Shown: positions 53,181 through 62,623, counted from the stretch's first letter. The stretch: 64,000 nucleotides of DNA from Planosporangium thailandense (GCF_011947195.1 NZ_JAATVY010000018.1:87221-151220), one strand, 5' to 3'. Notes: generated by a model not told the origin, from the letters alone. Numbers and translations are program-made.

Positions 53181-54400
53181 CCGGCCTCCTTCACGATCAG
53201 CTCCAGGAAATCCGCGAAACGGTCGATCTCGTCGGCCGTGTTGTAGACGTGCAGGCTCACCCGCACCGAGCCGTCGTCCGCGCCGTGGTCCGACAGGCAG
53301 TGGGACCCGGTACGCACGTAGAAATCGCGCGAGCTCAGCGCGAAGCCCAGGTCGCTCGCGGATACCGCGTCGCTGCGGAACGAGACGATCCCGTAGCCCA
53401 CCCGGCAGGCGCCCGCGGCGACACCGGGTAGGAGCTCCAGTCCGGGTACCCGACGCAGCCGGTCCACCAGTCGCAGGGTCAGGTCCCGGTCGTGAGCCGC
53501 GATCGCGTCGATGCCGACGCCGTCGATGAAGTCGACGGCCGCGCCCAGCGCCAGGATGCCCGCGACGTTCGGGGTGCCGCCTTCCAGCAGGTACGGCATG
53601 TCCGCGGCCCGCAGGCAGCCGTCGTCGACGGTGACGCCGGAGCCGCCGCCGGGCAGGAACGGCCGCAGCTGTCCGTGCACCCGGCGATGGCAGTAGAGGA
53701 CGCCGGTGCCCGGCGCGCCGAACACCTTGTGCGCGGAGAACGCGGCGAAGTCCGCACCCAGCGCGGTGACGTCGACGGGCACGTGCCCGACGCTCTGACT
53801 GCAGTCGAAGCACAGCAGGACGGCACCGCCGACGCGCCCGCGTAGCTCCTGCAGCGTCGTCAGCGAGCCGAAGACGTTGTGGATGTGGCTGGTCGTGATG
53901 AGCCTGGTCCGGGAGGTGACCTTGGACAGGATGTCGGCGGTGTCGGCTTCGCCGGTGGCGGTCACGCGGTAGCCGACGAGGTCGATGGTCGTACCGAGCC
54001 GCCGCAAGGCCTGTCGCAGGTTCAGCCACGGGTAGACGTTGGACGCGTGGTCGCGCGGGTTGTAGAGGATCTCGTCGCCGTCGCGCAGGTTGGCCAGCCC
54101 CCAGGACAGCGCGACGGCGTTCAGGCTCGCGGTGGCCCCGGCGGTGAAGACGACCTCCTCCGGGCCGCCGGCGCCGACGAACCGCGCGACGTTCTCCCGG
54201 ACCCGCTCCAGCTCGCGGGTCGCCCGGTTGGCCCACGGGTACGTGCCCCGGCCGGCGTTGGCGGTCTCTCCGGAAAGGTACCGGCCGACGGCATCGGCGA
54301 CGGCGGCCGGCTTCTGTGTGGTGGACGCGCTGTCGAGATACACCACGCGCGGGGCGGCGACGAGCGCCGGAAACTGTCTCCTGATGCCTGTGACGCTCAT
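53171..54400 (-). CDS. cysteine desulfurase/selenocysteine lyase-like class V aminotransferase
   Basis: A 409-residue SufS/Csd-type PLP enzyme. PLP lysine K225 in FSAHKVFGAPGTG; substrate loop cysteine C368 in VRTGSHCLSDHG. YLDSASTTQKPAAV and VVFTAGATASLNAVA are family blocks. It moves sulfur (or selenium) from cysteine (selenocysteine) to an acceptor, plausibly the rhodanese domain encoded three genes later. No SufE, SufU or Fe-S scaffold is adjacent, so housekeeping Fe-S assembly is unlikely. Start at 54400; an ATG at 54415 is possible. First gene of the cluster. Confidence 0.9.
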   Translation of the reverse strand: MSVTGIRRQFPALVAAPRVVYLDSASTTQKPAAVADAVGRYLSGETANAGRGTYPWANRATRELERVRENVARFVGAGGPEEVVFTAGATASLNAVALSWGLANLRDGDEILYNPRDHASNVYPWLNLRQALRRLGTTIDLVGYRVTATGEADTADILSKVTSRTRLITTSHIHNVFGSLTTLQELRGRVGGAVLLCFDCSQSVGHVPVDVTALGADFAAFSAHKVFGAPGTGVLYCHRRVHGQLRPFLPGGGSGVTVDDGCLRAADMPYLLEGGTPNVAGILALGAAVDFIDGVGIDAIAAHDRDLTLRLVDRLRRVPGLELLPGVAAGACRVGYGIVSFRSDAVSASDLGFALSSRDFYVRTGSHCLSDHGADDGSVRVSLHVYNTADEIDRFADFLELIVKEAGWA

Positions 54401-54472
54401 GGGATCCGGGCCCATCCGGACATGACGCTCCCGTCTTGAACGAGACACGCACGGACAGCGCTCGCCACCCAT

Positions 54473-54500
54473 CGTATAGACGAAGTAGCACGCCGTATAG
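54473..54500 (-). promoter_or_regulatory. CGTATAG direct repeat upstream of the cluster
   Basis: CGTATAG at 54473-54479 and 54494-54500, 21 bp apart, lie in the 125-base gap before the cysteine-desulfurase-like gene. On the minus strand both read CTATACG. Two helical turns apart, they may be an operator or contain a -10 element. Confidence 0.3.
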
Positions 54501-54525
54501 AAGCCGCTTTTTCCGCCACCGGGGG

Positions 54526-55299
54526 CTACGACATCACCACCAACATCACGCCCGTACCCGCGCTCATCAACGCGTGTGCGGCGGCCGCGGGCCCGGAGGC
54601 GAGCAGCCGCCGTGTCGGTACGACCCCGCCGCACCCGGCCGCCACCGCACCCTCCGCGCCGGTCGGCGTAACCGTCCACAGCAGTCGCGCCGCCCGGTCC
54701 ATCCACCACAGCGTCGCGAAGAGGAAGTACGTGCCGAGCCAGACGTCGACCGTTGCCGTGTCACCGGCCGACAGCGGGCCCGACGCTGACGCCGCGCCGC
54801 CGGCCGCCGGGCCCGTCCCCGCCAGGAGACGGCCGCCGGACCCGGCCGGCGACATCATCCCCGCGTGCACGAACAGGGCCATCCACACCATCGCGCCCAT
54901 CCCCAGCGCGTGCTGCGCCAGTTCGAGGCGATCTCCGACCGGCACCCACCGCGCGTCCGCCACCACAGCCCGGATGCCGAACCAGCACGCGCCGAACCCG
55001 AACACCGCGACGGCCACCGCACGCCAGCGGTCCGGCCCCCACGACCACAGCATCGCGACCATCGCCAGGCTCATCAGCGGATGAGCCAGGCCGGTCAGCC
55101 GGTCGGCGGGCACGACCCCGCCGGCACCGGCCGGCAGTACGCACCGCGCCAGGCAGAGGGCGCCGGGCAGCGCGAAAACGCAGGTCAGCGTCCACCGCAA
55201 CGCGAGGGAAACAATCACCGTCGCGCCCGGTGATCCCGGCGACCGTTTCGCGACATGACCGCCTCCCGGGAGTCTCCGAAGACAGCACGCCTTACGCAT
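54526..55299 (-). CDS. DUF5134-like polytopic membrane protein
   Basis: Up to 257 residues; the real start may be the GTG at 55218, which removes an unlikely Cys/Arg-rich leader. About seven hydrophobic helices carry conserved-looking histidines: GLAHPLMSLAMVAMLW, LAQHALGMGAMVWMALFVHA, AAHALMSAGTGVMLV. H-P-L-M and H-A-L-M repeats fit the DUF5134 family, often found near actinomycete copper genes. It is upstream of the sulfur cluster on the same strand with about 125 bases between. Confidence 0.7.
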   Translation of the reverse strand: MRKACCLRRLPGGGHVAKRSPGSPGATVIVSLALRWTLTCVFALPGALCLARCVLPAGAGGVVPADRLTGLAHPLMSLAMVAMLWSWGPDRWRAVAVAVFGFGACWFGIRAVVADARWVPVGDRLELAQHALGMGAMVWMALFVHAGMMSPAGSGGRLLAGTGPAAGGAASASGPLSAGDTATVDVWLGTYFLFATLWWMDRAARLLWTVTPTGAEGAVAAGCGGVVPTRRLLASGPAAAAHALMSAGTGVMLVVMS

Positions 55300-55303
55300 C
55301 GTA

Positions 55304-55321
55304 GATAGCAGTGTTGCTATC
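55304..55321. promoter_or_regulatory. GATAGCA/TGCTATC palindrome upstream of the DUF5134-like gene
   Basis: GATAGCA (55304-55310) and TGCTATC (55315-55321) form a perfect inverted repeat around GTGT, 5 bases before the longest start of the membrane-protein gene. Likely a repressor site or core promoter. Confidence 0.4.
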
Positions 55322-55360
55322 CGTGTAGGCCAACCGTCGCCGTCCGGGATGAATGAATCC

Positions 55361-56647
55361 TCAGCGCGCGCCGGTGGCGCTCCTTCCCCGCCGGGCGAGG
55401 GCGCGGCGGACGCCGTACGCGGCGGCCCCGACCGCGAGCACCGCCACCCCGGAGATGACCGAACGCGGCGGCAGCGCGAGCGCGAGCGCGAGGCAGCCGG
55501 CCAGGCCCAGCACCGGCACCAGCCGCGGCGGCCGCCCCTCGTCCCGGGCCAGCGTCGCGGCGCTGGCGTTGGCGACGGCGTAGTAGACCAGCACCGCGAA
55601 CGACGAGAACCCGATCGCGGCTCGCACGTCGGCGGTGGCCGTGACCAGGGCGACGACAGCGCCGACGGCGAGCTCGGCTCGGTGCGGGACCCGGTACCGG
55701 GGATGCACCGTGGCCAGCCCGTGGGGCAGGTGCCGGTCGCGTGCCATCGCCAGGGTGGTGCGCGACACGCCGAGGATCAGCGCCAGAAGCGAGCCGAGCG
55801 CGGCGACGCCGGCACCGAGGCGTACCGCCGGGGTCAGGTGCGGCGCGCCGGCGGCGCGCACGGCGTCGGCCAGCGGGGCGGCGGCCGTGGCGAGCCCGCC
55901 GCCCAGCACGCTCAGCGCGGCGACCGCGACCACGGCGTACACGGCCAGGGTGATACCGAGGGCGAGGGGGATCGCACGCGGGATGGTACGTGCCGGGTCG
56001 CGGACCTCCTCGCCGAGGGTGGCGATGCGCGCGTACCCGGCGAAGGCGAAGAACAGCAGGCCGGCGGCCTGCAGCACGCCGGCGACGGTGACACCGCCGC
56101 CGATGGTCAACCGGGCGGCCCCGGCGTGCGGCGAGGTCAGGCAGGTGACGACCACCACGGCGAGTACGGCGAGGACGACGGCGACGATGGCCCGCGTCAG
56201 CCAGGCCGACTTCCGCACGCCGACGTAGTTCACCGCCGTCAGCGCCACCACGGCGGCGACCGCCACCGCGTGGGCCTCGCCCGGCCACGCGTACAGGCCG
56301 ACGGTCAGCGCCATCGCCGCACACGATGCGGTCTTGCCGACCACGAAGCCCCACCCGGCCAGGTAGCCCCAGAAGGGCCCGAGGCGCTCGCGACCGTACA
56401 CATAGGTGCCGCCGGACGCCGGATAGCGGGCCGCCAGCCGCGCCGACGAGGTGGCGTTGCAGTACGCCACCACCGCCGCCACGCCGAGTCCGGGCAGCAG
56501 CCCGCCACCGGCCGCCGCGGTCGCCGGGGCGAGCGCGGCGAAGATCCCGGCCCCGATCATCGACCCCAGACCGATGACGACCGCGTCGAACAGCCCCAGC
56601 CGTCGCAGCAACTGCCCGTCGGCGGGCGCAGCCGGCTTACCCGTCAC
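55361..56647 (-). CDS. APC-superfamily amino-acid permease
   Basis: About 428 residues from the GTG at 56647, preceded by GGGAAGGG. Twelve helices are predicted; helix 1 has VIGLGSMIGAGIF, the APC substrate loop, and TYVYGRERLGPFWGYLAGWG is the family block. Similar to cationic or broad amino-acid uptake carriers. It stands alone between the DUF5134-like gene and kdpE. Confidence 0.9.
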   Translation of the reverse strand: MTGKPAAPADGQLLRRLGLFDAVVIGLGSMIGAGIFAALAPATAAAGGGLLPGLGVAAVVAYCNATSSARLAARYPASGGTYVYGRERLGPFWGYLAGWGFVVGKTASCAAMALTVGLYAWPGEAHAVAVAAVVALTAVNYVGVRKSAWLTRAIVAVVLAVLAVVVVTCLTSPHAGAARLTIGGGVTVAGVLQAAGLLFFAFAGYARIATLGEEVRDPARTIPRAIPLALGITLAVYAVVAVAALSVLGGGLATAAAPLADAVRAAGAPHLTPAVRLGAGVAALGSLLALILGVSRTTLAMARDRHLPHGLATVHPRYRVPHRAELAVGAVVALVTATADVRAAIGFSSFAVLVYYAVANASAATLARDEGRPPRLVPVLGLAGCLALALALPPRSVISGVAVLAVGAAAYGVRRALARRGRSATGAR

Positions 56648-56781
56648 GCGCCCGCCCTTCCCGACCCGTACACACCACAATCTCGGCCGATATCGGCGAA
56701 CGGTATCGGAGTCAGGTGCGCGGCCGTACGACGGCCCACCGAAGGCTCACGGGCCCTGCCCGGCACGTCGACGGTCGCCGG

Positions 56782-57459
56782 TCAGGGCTGGAACCGGTAC
56801 CCCATGCCGGGTTCGGTGAGCAGGTGCCGGGGCCGGCCGGGGTCGGGTTCGAGCTTGCGGCGCAGATGGACCAGGTACTGCCGCAGGTACTGCGTCTCGG
56901 TCCGGTAGGTCGGCCCCCAGACCTCCTGGAGCAGCTGGCGCTGGCTGACCAACTTTCCGGGGTTGCTGACCAGGATGGTCAGCAACTGCCACTCGGTGGC
57001 GGTCAGGTGCACGGCGCTGCCGTCGTCGGCCTGTACCCGGCGGTTGGCCAGATCGACGGTGTGGTTGCCGATGCGGGCGCCCGGTGGGGACTCCGGTCCG
57101 GCGAGGCGGCGGGTGACGGCGCGGATGCGGGCGAGCAGCTCGTCGACGCTGAACGGTTTGGTCACGTAGTCGTCGGCGCCGGCGTCGAGGGCGTCGACCT
57201 TCTGCCGGCTGTCGAGACGTCCGGAGAGGATGACGATCGGGACCGGGGTCCAGGTCCGCAGCTTGCGGATGACGTCGACGCCGTCGAGGTCGGGCAGGCC
57301 GAGGTCGAGGACGACCAGATCGGGGCGGTGGGTGGCGGCCGCGTGCAGCGCCTCCGCGCCGTCGGCGGCGGTGACGACCTCGTACTGGCGGGCCTGCAGG
57401 TTGATGCGCAGGGCGCGCAGGATCTGCGGCTCGTCGTCGACGATGAGCACCCGGATCAT
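56782..57459 (-). CDS. kdpE: KdpE response regulator
   Basis: A 225-residue OmpR-type regulator. Receiver VLIVDDEPQILRALRINL with phospho-Asp in VVLDLGLPDLDG and the conserved Lys in VTKPFSVDEL; winged helix HLTATEWQLLTILVSNPGKL and TYLR-like QYLRQYLVHLRRKLEPD. Its ATG overlaps the kdpD stop by 4 bases. Confidence 0.95.
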   Translation of the reverse strand: MIRVLIVDDEPQILRALRINLQARQYEVVTAADGAEALHAAATHRPDLVVLDLGLPDLDGVDVIRKLRTWTPVPIVILSGRLDSRQKVDALDAGADDYVTKPFSVDELLARIRAVTRRLAGPESPPGARIGNHTVDLANRRVQADDGSAVHLTATEWQLLTILVSNPGKLVSQRQLLQEVWGPTYRTETQYLRQYLVHLRRKLEPDPGRPRHLLTEPGMGYRFQP

Positions 57460-60092
57460 GAGTCGGCTCCGTTGTCGCTGCTGAGCCCCTGCCGCGCCGG
57501 CTCGAGAACCGCGTCGGCGACGTCGTCAGCGACGTCGCCGACGCCGGCGACGTCGCCGGTCGGCGGAGGGACGGCGGGCAGGGTGAGAATCATCGTGAGG
57601 CCACCACCGGGAGTGGTGTCCGGGTCGAGGGTGCCGCCCATGGCGTTGACCAGGCCGCGGGAGAGCGCGAGCCCCAGACCGACGCCGGTGGAGTTGTCCC
57701 GGTCACCGAGGCGCTGGAACGGCGCGAAGATGCGGTCCCATTCGGCGGCGGGCACGCCCGGTCCGTGGTCGATCACGCGTACCTCCACCCGGCCGGCGTG
57801 CGCGCTCGCAGTGAGCATCGGCGGCCGGTCGGGCGGGCTGTAGCGGATCGCGTTGGACAGCACGTTGACCAGCGCCCGTTGCAGCAGCGCCGGGTCGACC
57901 GACACCTCCGGCAGGTCGTCGGGCAGGTGGATGGCGATGTGCCGGCCGGCGTCGCCCAGCTCGTCGACAGCGGCGGGTACGACCTCGGCCAAGCTGATCA
58001 CCTGCGGAAACATGGCCAGGGCGCCGACCTGCAGGCGGCTCATGTCGAGCAGGTTGTCCACCAGCCGGCCGAGCCGGTCGTGGGACTCCTCGGCGGTGGC
58101 GAGCAGCTCGTCGCGGTCGGCATCGCTGAACTCGACGTCGGGACTGCGCAGGCTGCTGACCGCGGCCTTCGCCGACGCCAGCGGGGTGCGCAGATCGTGG
58201 CTCACCGCCGACAGCAGCGCGGTGCGCAGCCGGTCGATCTCGGCGAGGGGGCCGACCGCGGCAGCCTGTTCGGCGAGCCGCTCCTGGCGCAGCGCGATGG
58301 CCGCCTGGGCGGCGAACGCCTCGACGACCCGCCGGTCGCCGGCGGGCAGCGGATGTCCGCACAGCACCAGGGAGAGCCGCTCGTCGACCGACACGTCGGC
58401 GTCCCCCGCGGCCGGGGTCAGGCACGGATCGTCCCCGACCGCGGCCGCCACCCGCCAGACGGCCGGGTCGCGCCGCGCGTCCGGGCCGGGCCGGGCGTCG
58501 GGGCGGCGCTCCAGCAGCGTCACTCCGGTCAGGTGGAACGTCTCCCGGAGCTGGTCGAGCAGCGCGGCCAGCGGGCGGCTGCCGCGCAGCACGCTGCCCG
58601 CCACGGTCGACAGCGTCTCCGCCTCGGCGCGGGCACTGGCGGCTTCGCTGGTGCGCCGGGCGGCGATGGCCACGACGGCGCTGACCGCGACGACGGTCAG
58701 CAGGAAGACCACGAGGGAGACGGTGGTGCTGCGGTCGTTGATGCGCCAGTGGTGGACGGGCTCGGTGAAGTACCAGGTGAGCAGCGCGAAGCCGCCGACG
58801 GCGGCGACCACCGCGGCGTACAGGCCGCCGACCAGCGTGATCACGACGATGGCGGCGAGGTAGATCAGGAAGTCGTTGGACAGCGTGAGGTCGTCGCGCA
58901 GGTGCGCGAGCACGGCGGTCAGCAGCGGCAGCCCGACCGCCGCGAGGGCGAACCCGGCCAGCTGCCGTCGCCGGGGCAGCCCCGTCGTGAGGGCGATCCG
59001 GAGCTGACCGCGCTTGACCTCGTCGTGGGTGACCAGATGCACGTCGATGGGCCCGGAGCCCGCCGTGGTGATCACCGCCACGCCGGGCGAGAAGAGCTGT
59101 GCGAGCCGGCCGCGCCGGCTGGCCCCGACGACGAGCTGGGTGGCGTTGACGCCGCGGGCGAAGTCCAGCAGCGCGGCCGGGATGTCGCGGCCGACGACCT
59201 GGTGGTAGGTGCCGCCGAGGCTTTCGACCAGCACGCGTTGGCGGGCCAGGTGCGCGGGGTCGGCGCCGGCGAGGCCGTCGCTGCGGGCGATGTGTACGGC
59301 GAGCAGGTCGGCGCCCTTGCTGCGGTCGGCGATCCGGGCGGCCCGGCGGATGAGGGTGTCGCCTTCGGGACCGCCGGTGAGCGCGACGACCACCCGTTCG
59401 CGGATCTCCCAGGTGGTGTCGATGTGATGCTCGGCCCGGTAGCGGTCGAGCTGGTCGTCGACCGTGTCCGCCAGCCACGACAGGGCCAGTTCGCGCAGTG
59501 CGGTGAGGTTGCCGACACGGAAGTAGTTGCCCAGCGCCGCGTCGATCCGGTCCGGCGCGTAGACGTTGCCGTGCGCCAACCGCCGCCGGAGCGCCTCCGG
59601 GGTCATGTCGACCAGCTCGATCTGGTCGGCACGGCGGACGACCTCATCGGGGATCGTCTCGCGCTGGTCCACTCCGGTGACCCGTACGACGACGTCGCTC
59701 AGCGACTCCAGATGCTGGACGTTGACGGTGGTGACCACATCGATACCGGCGTCGAGGAGCCGCTGGATGTCCTGCCAGCGCTTGGCGTTGCCGCTGCCGG
59801 GGACGTTGGTGTGGGCGAGCTCGTCGACCAGGGCGACCCGCGGGCGACGGGCGAGCACGGCGTCGAGGTCCATCTCGGTGAACTCCGCGCCGCGGTAGGT
59901 CGACGTCTTGCGCGGCACCACCTCCAGGCCGGTGACGAGGGCCTCGGTCTGTGGTCGGCCGTGGCACTCGACGAAACCGACGACCACGTCGGTGCCGCGC
60001 TCCCGCCGGCGGTGGCCCTCCTCCAGCATCCGGTACGTCTTGCCCACACCGGGGGCCGCACCGAGGTAGACGCGTAGCTGACCGCGTGCCAT
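57456..60092 (-). CDS. kdpD: KdpD potassium/turgor sensor kinase
   Basis: An 878-residue sensor, full length. N-terminal KdpD domain with Walker A GAAPGVGKTY (11-20) and DELAHTNVPGSGNAKRWQD; a USP domain (LLAVHIARSDGLAG, QLVVGASRRGRLAQL); four membrane helices; GAF-like region; H-box AVSHDLRTPLASAK; ATP-binding GVGLGLALSRGLVNAMGG. The ATG at 60092 has GGGAGAGG upstream. No kdpFABC is in the window. Confidence 0.96.
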   Translation of the reverse strand: MARGQLRVYLGAAPGVGKTYRMLEEGHRRRERGTDVVVGFVECHGRPQTEALVTGLEVVPRKTSTYRGAEFTEMDLDAVLARRPRVALVDELAHTNVPGSGNAKRWQDIQRLLDAGIDVVTTVNVQHLESLSDVVVRVTGVDQRETIPDEVVRRADQIELVDMTPEALRRRLAHGNVYAPDRIDAALGNYFRVGNLTALRELALSWLADTVDDQLDRYRAEHHIDTTWEIRERVVVALTGGPEGDTLIRRAARIADRSKGADLLAVHIARSDGLAGADPAHLARQRVLVESLGGTYHQVVGRDIPAALLDFARGVNATQLVVGASRRGRLAQLFSPGVAVITTAGSGPIDVHLVTHDEVKRGQLRIALTTGLPRRRQLAGFALAAVGLPLLTAVLAHLRDDLTLSNDFLIYLAAIVVITLVGGLYAAVVAAVGGFALLTWYFTEPVHHWRINDRSTTVSLVVFLLTVVAVSAVVAIAARRTSEAASARAEAETLSTVAGSVLRGSRPLAALLDQLRETFHLTGVTLLERRPDARPGPDARRDPAVWRVAAAVGDDPCLTPAAGDADVSVDERLSLVLCGHPLPAGDRRVVEAFAAQAAIALRQERLAEQAAAVGPLAEIDRLRTALLSAVSHDLRTPLASAKAAVSSLRSPDVEFSDADRDELLATAEESHDRLGRLVDNLLDMSRLQVGALAMFPQVISLAEVVPAAVDELGDAGRHIAIHLPDDLPEVSVDPALLQRALVNVLSNAIRYSPPDRPPMLTASAHAGRVEVRVIDHGPGVPAAEWDRIFAPFQRLGDRDNSTGVGLGLALSRGLVNAMGGTLDPDTTPGGGLTMILTLPAVPPPTGDVAGVGDVADDVADAVLEPARQGLSSDNGADS

Positions 60093-60214
60093 CCCGCGCC
60101 TCTCCCTTCCCGGAGTCACGACACCCCGGGGACGGTCGTCGCCGGCCCGGGCACCCTCCACGGCCACGCCGTCGTAGCTGCGCGAGAACGGTACCGCGGG
60201 GCCCGGCTTCGACA

Positions 60215-62623
60215 TCATGGATGGCGCTCAGGGTCGAGCAGCTCGTAGCGGGGGTTGCAGATGGCGAGCGTGCCGTCCTGGGAGCCGGGCGTGCCGTGCA
60301 CCCGGATGCGCCGCCCGGGTTGGATGCCGGGGATCGTGCCGCGGCCGTAGAAGCGCAGCAACAGCCCACCGGTGTCGTCGACGACCTCGCACTCCAGGAC
60401 GTGGCTGTTGGTCATCGGCTGCACCCGGACCGACCGGATCGTGCCTTCGACGGTGGCGGGGATCCGTCGGCGCAGCGCGGCGACGGGCACGACCCCGTCC
60501 GGATGGCCCGGCGCCGCGAGCGACCGCCGCCCGGTCGCCGTCGGTGGGTGGTCCGGGGCGGTCGCGCTCCCGTTCGGCTCCGGCACGCCGGGGGCTGCCT
60601 GGGGCCCGGCGTGGGCGAAGCCGAACGGGAGCCGTTTGAGGCGGGTGATCGCGGCGTCGACGTCGAACGGGACGATCGTCGCGGCCGCGTGCGGCACCCG
60701 GCTGATGACGGCGGCGATGCGGTCGGCGGTGCGGTCGTGCAGCAGCCGGCCGACGACCCCGGGGTAGGTACGCCGCGGCAGTACCACGGTCACCTCGGTG
60801 TTGCCGGCCGCCGCGGTACGGGCGGTGAGCTCGAGCGCCGCGCGCCGGATCCGCCGGTCCGGACAGTCGAGCAGTTCGAGAGCGATATCGCCGCGCTGGG
60901 TCGTGCGCCACCGGTCGGCCAGCCGCTCGGCGTGCACGTTGTCGATGACGAAGTGCACCGCGCGGATACGGTCCGGGCGCAGGCTGCGGGCGTACCGCAG
61001 CGTGCGCAGCGTGGCCAGGTCGAGGTCGTCGACCAGGACGAGGACGACGTGGCAGGCCGGGTTGGGCTCGGTGTCGATGATCGGGGCGAGGGTGGCGAGG
61101 GCGTCGGACTCCCTCCGGTACCGGCCGTTGAGCCGGATGAGCACGAACACCAGGATCGGGAAGATGACCACGACGAGCCAGGCGCCTTCGGCGAACTTCA
61201 CGACCGCGAAGATCAACACGATCAGCGCCGACAGCGTGCCGCCGGAGACACCGATGACCGCCTTGGGCCGCCAGCCGCGTCCGCGGTGGGTCCGGTAGTA
61301 CGTCGCCATGCCGAAGCCGGCCATCGTGAAGCCGGTGAACACGCCGATGGCGTAGAACGGCACCAGCGAGTTGACCTTGGCACCGGTGACCAGCAGCAGC
61401 GCGACCGACACCGCGGTCAGCACGATGATGCCGTTGGAGAACACCAGCCGGTGTCCCCGCCTGGTGAGCTGGCGGGGCAGGAACGAGTCCTCGGCCACGA
61501 AGCTGGCCAGGAACGGGAAACCGTTGAAGCTGGTGTTCGCCCCGGTGTACAGGATCAGCGCCGACGACGCCTGCACCACCAGGTACAGCGCGTTGCCCAC
61601 CGCGCCGTGGCCGAACACGATCCGCGCTTCCTGCGAGATCACCGACGGGTAGCCGCTGGCGTACGGGGTGGCGTGCGTGACGTGGGCCAGCCAGGACACG
61701 CCGGCGACCAGGAATCCCAGCGTGCCGGCCATCATGACCAGCACCTTGCGGGCGTTGACGCCCTCCGGGGAGCGGAACGCGCTGACGCCGTTGGAGATCG
61801 CCTCCAGGCCGGTCAGCGACGAGCCGCCGTTGGCGAACGACCGCAGCAGGGTCAGCACGACCATGCCCAGGGCCAGGCCCGACACGTGGTGCACGTCGAC
61901 AGCGCCCGGGAGGTGGGTGGGGTCGTAGCGCGGCAGCGTGCCGAACACCTCCCGCACCAGGCCGACGACGATGACCGCCGCGATGGAGCCGCTGAACAGG
62001 TACGTGGGGAGCGCGAACACCCGGCCCGCCTCGCGGATGCCGCGGAGGTTGCCGAAGGCGATCAGCACCACCACCCCGACGGTGATCTCCAGGCTGTACG
62101 GCCCGATCACCGGGAACGCCGAGGCCACCGCCACCGTGCCGGCGGCGGCCTGCACCGCGACGGTCACCACGTAGTCGATCAGCAGCGCCACCGCCGCGAC
62201 CTGCGCCACCCGTGGGCCGAAGTTGTCGCGGGCCACCACGTACGAGCCGCCGGCCTTGGTGTAGACCTGCACCACCTCGCGGTACACCACGGTCATCAGC
62301 ACGCCGATCACCAGGATGATCCCGGTGATCGGCAACACCAGCGAGAACGCCAGCAGCCCGAAGGCCGGCAGCAGTTCGATCAGCATCTCCTCGGTGCCGT
62401 ACGCCGACGACGAGATGCAGTCGGGCGCCAGCACCCCCAGCGCCAGCGGCTTCGACAGCCGCTCCTCGTGCAGGCTCGCGGTCACGAGCGGCCGACCGAG
62501 CAGCCGTCGCTTGAGCTGGTAGCCCACGCTCTCCGGCACGTCGGCGCCGTTCACCGGCAGATGGGTCGGCTCGGGCAGAACCTGTACGGAGCCCGCAGGC
62601 CCCGATGGCCGCGTCTCGCTCAC
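60215..62623 (-). CDS. KimA-like APC potassium transporter with C-terminal OB-fold
   Basis: An 802-residue protein. Residues 40-480 hold about 12 helices of the KUP/KimA-type APC group (LAPDCISSSAYGTEEMLIEL, TKAGGSYVVARDNFGPRVAQ). Residues 490-660 are a cytosolic USP-like domain (CHVVLVLVDDLDLATLRTLR, TEVTVVLPRRTYPGVVGRLL). Residues 705-802 are an OB-fold (GTIRSVRVQPMTNSHVLECE, GTIPGIQPGRRIRVHGTPG). It probably imports potassium. It lies directly upstream of kdpD on the same strand, 122 bases apart. The OB-fold is normally a separate protein near mycobacterial Trk genes (from memory). Confidence 0.87.
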   Translation of the reverse strand: MSETRPSGPAGSVQVLPEPTHLPVNGADVPESVGYQLKRRLLGRPLVTASLHEERLSKPLALGVLAPDCISSSAYGTEEMLIELLPAFGLLAFSLVLPITGIILVIGVLMTVVYREVVQVYTKAGGSYVVARDNFGPRVAQVAAVALLIDYVVTVAVQAAAGTVAVASAFPVIGPYSLEITVGVVVLIAFGNLRGIREAGRVFALPTYLFSGSIAAVIVVGLVREVFGTLPRYDPTHLPGAVDVHHVSGLALGMVVLTLLRSFANGGSSLTGLEAISNGVSAFRSPEGVNARKVLVMMAGTLGFLVAGVSWLAHVTHATPYASGYPSVISQEARIVFGHGAVGNALYLVVQASSALILYTGANTSFNGFPFLASFVAEDSFLPRQLTRRGHRLVFSNGIIVLTAVSVALLLVTGAKVNSLVPFYAIGVFTGFTMAGFGMATYYRTHRGRGWRPKAVIGVSGGTLSALIVLIFAVVKFAEGAWLVVVIFPILVFVLIRLNGRYRRESDALATLAPIIDTEPNPACHVVLVLVDDLDLATLRTLRYARSLRPDRIRAVHFVIDNVHAERLADRWRTTQRGDIALELLDCPDRRIRRAALELTARTAAAGNTEVTVVLPRRTYPGVVGRLLHDRTADRIAAVISRVPHAAATIVPFDVDAAITRLKRLPFGFAHAGPQAAPGVPEPNGSATAPDHPPTATGRRSLAAPGHPDGVVPVAALRRRIPATVEGTIRSVRVQPMTNSHVLECEVVDDTGGLLLRFYGRGTIPGIQPGRRIRVHGTPGSQDGTLAICNPRYELLDPERHP

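Noticed and set aside
53171..54400. Housekeeping SUF cysteine desulfurase
   Set aside because: No sufBCD, sufU or related genes are adjacent; the neighbours are PLP and HMA proteins.
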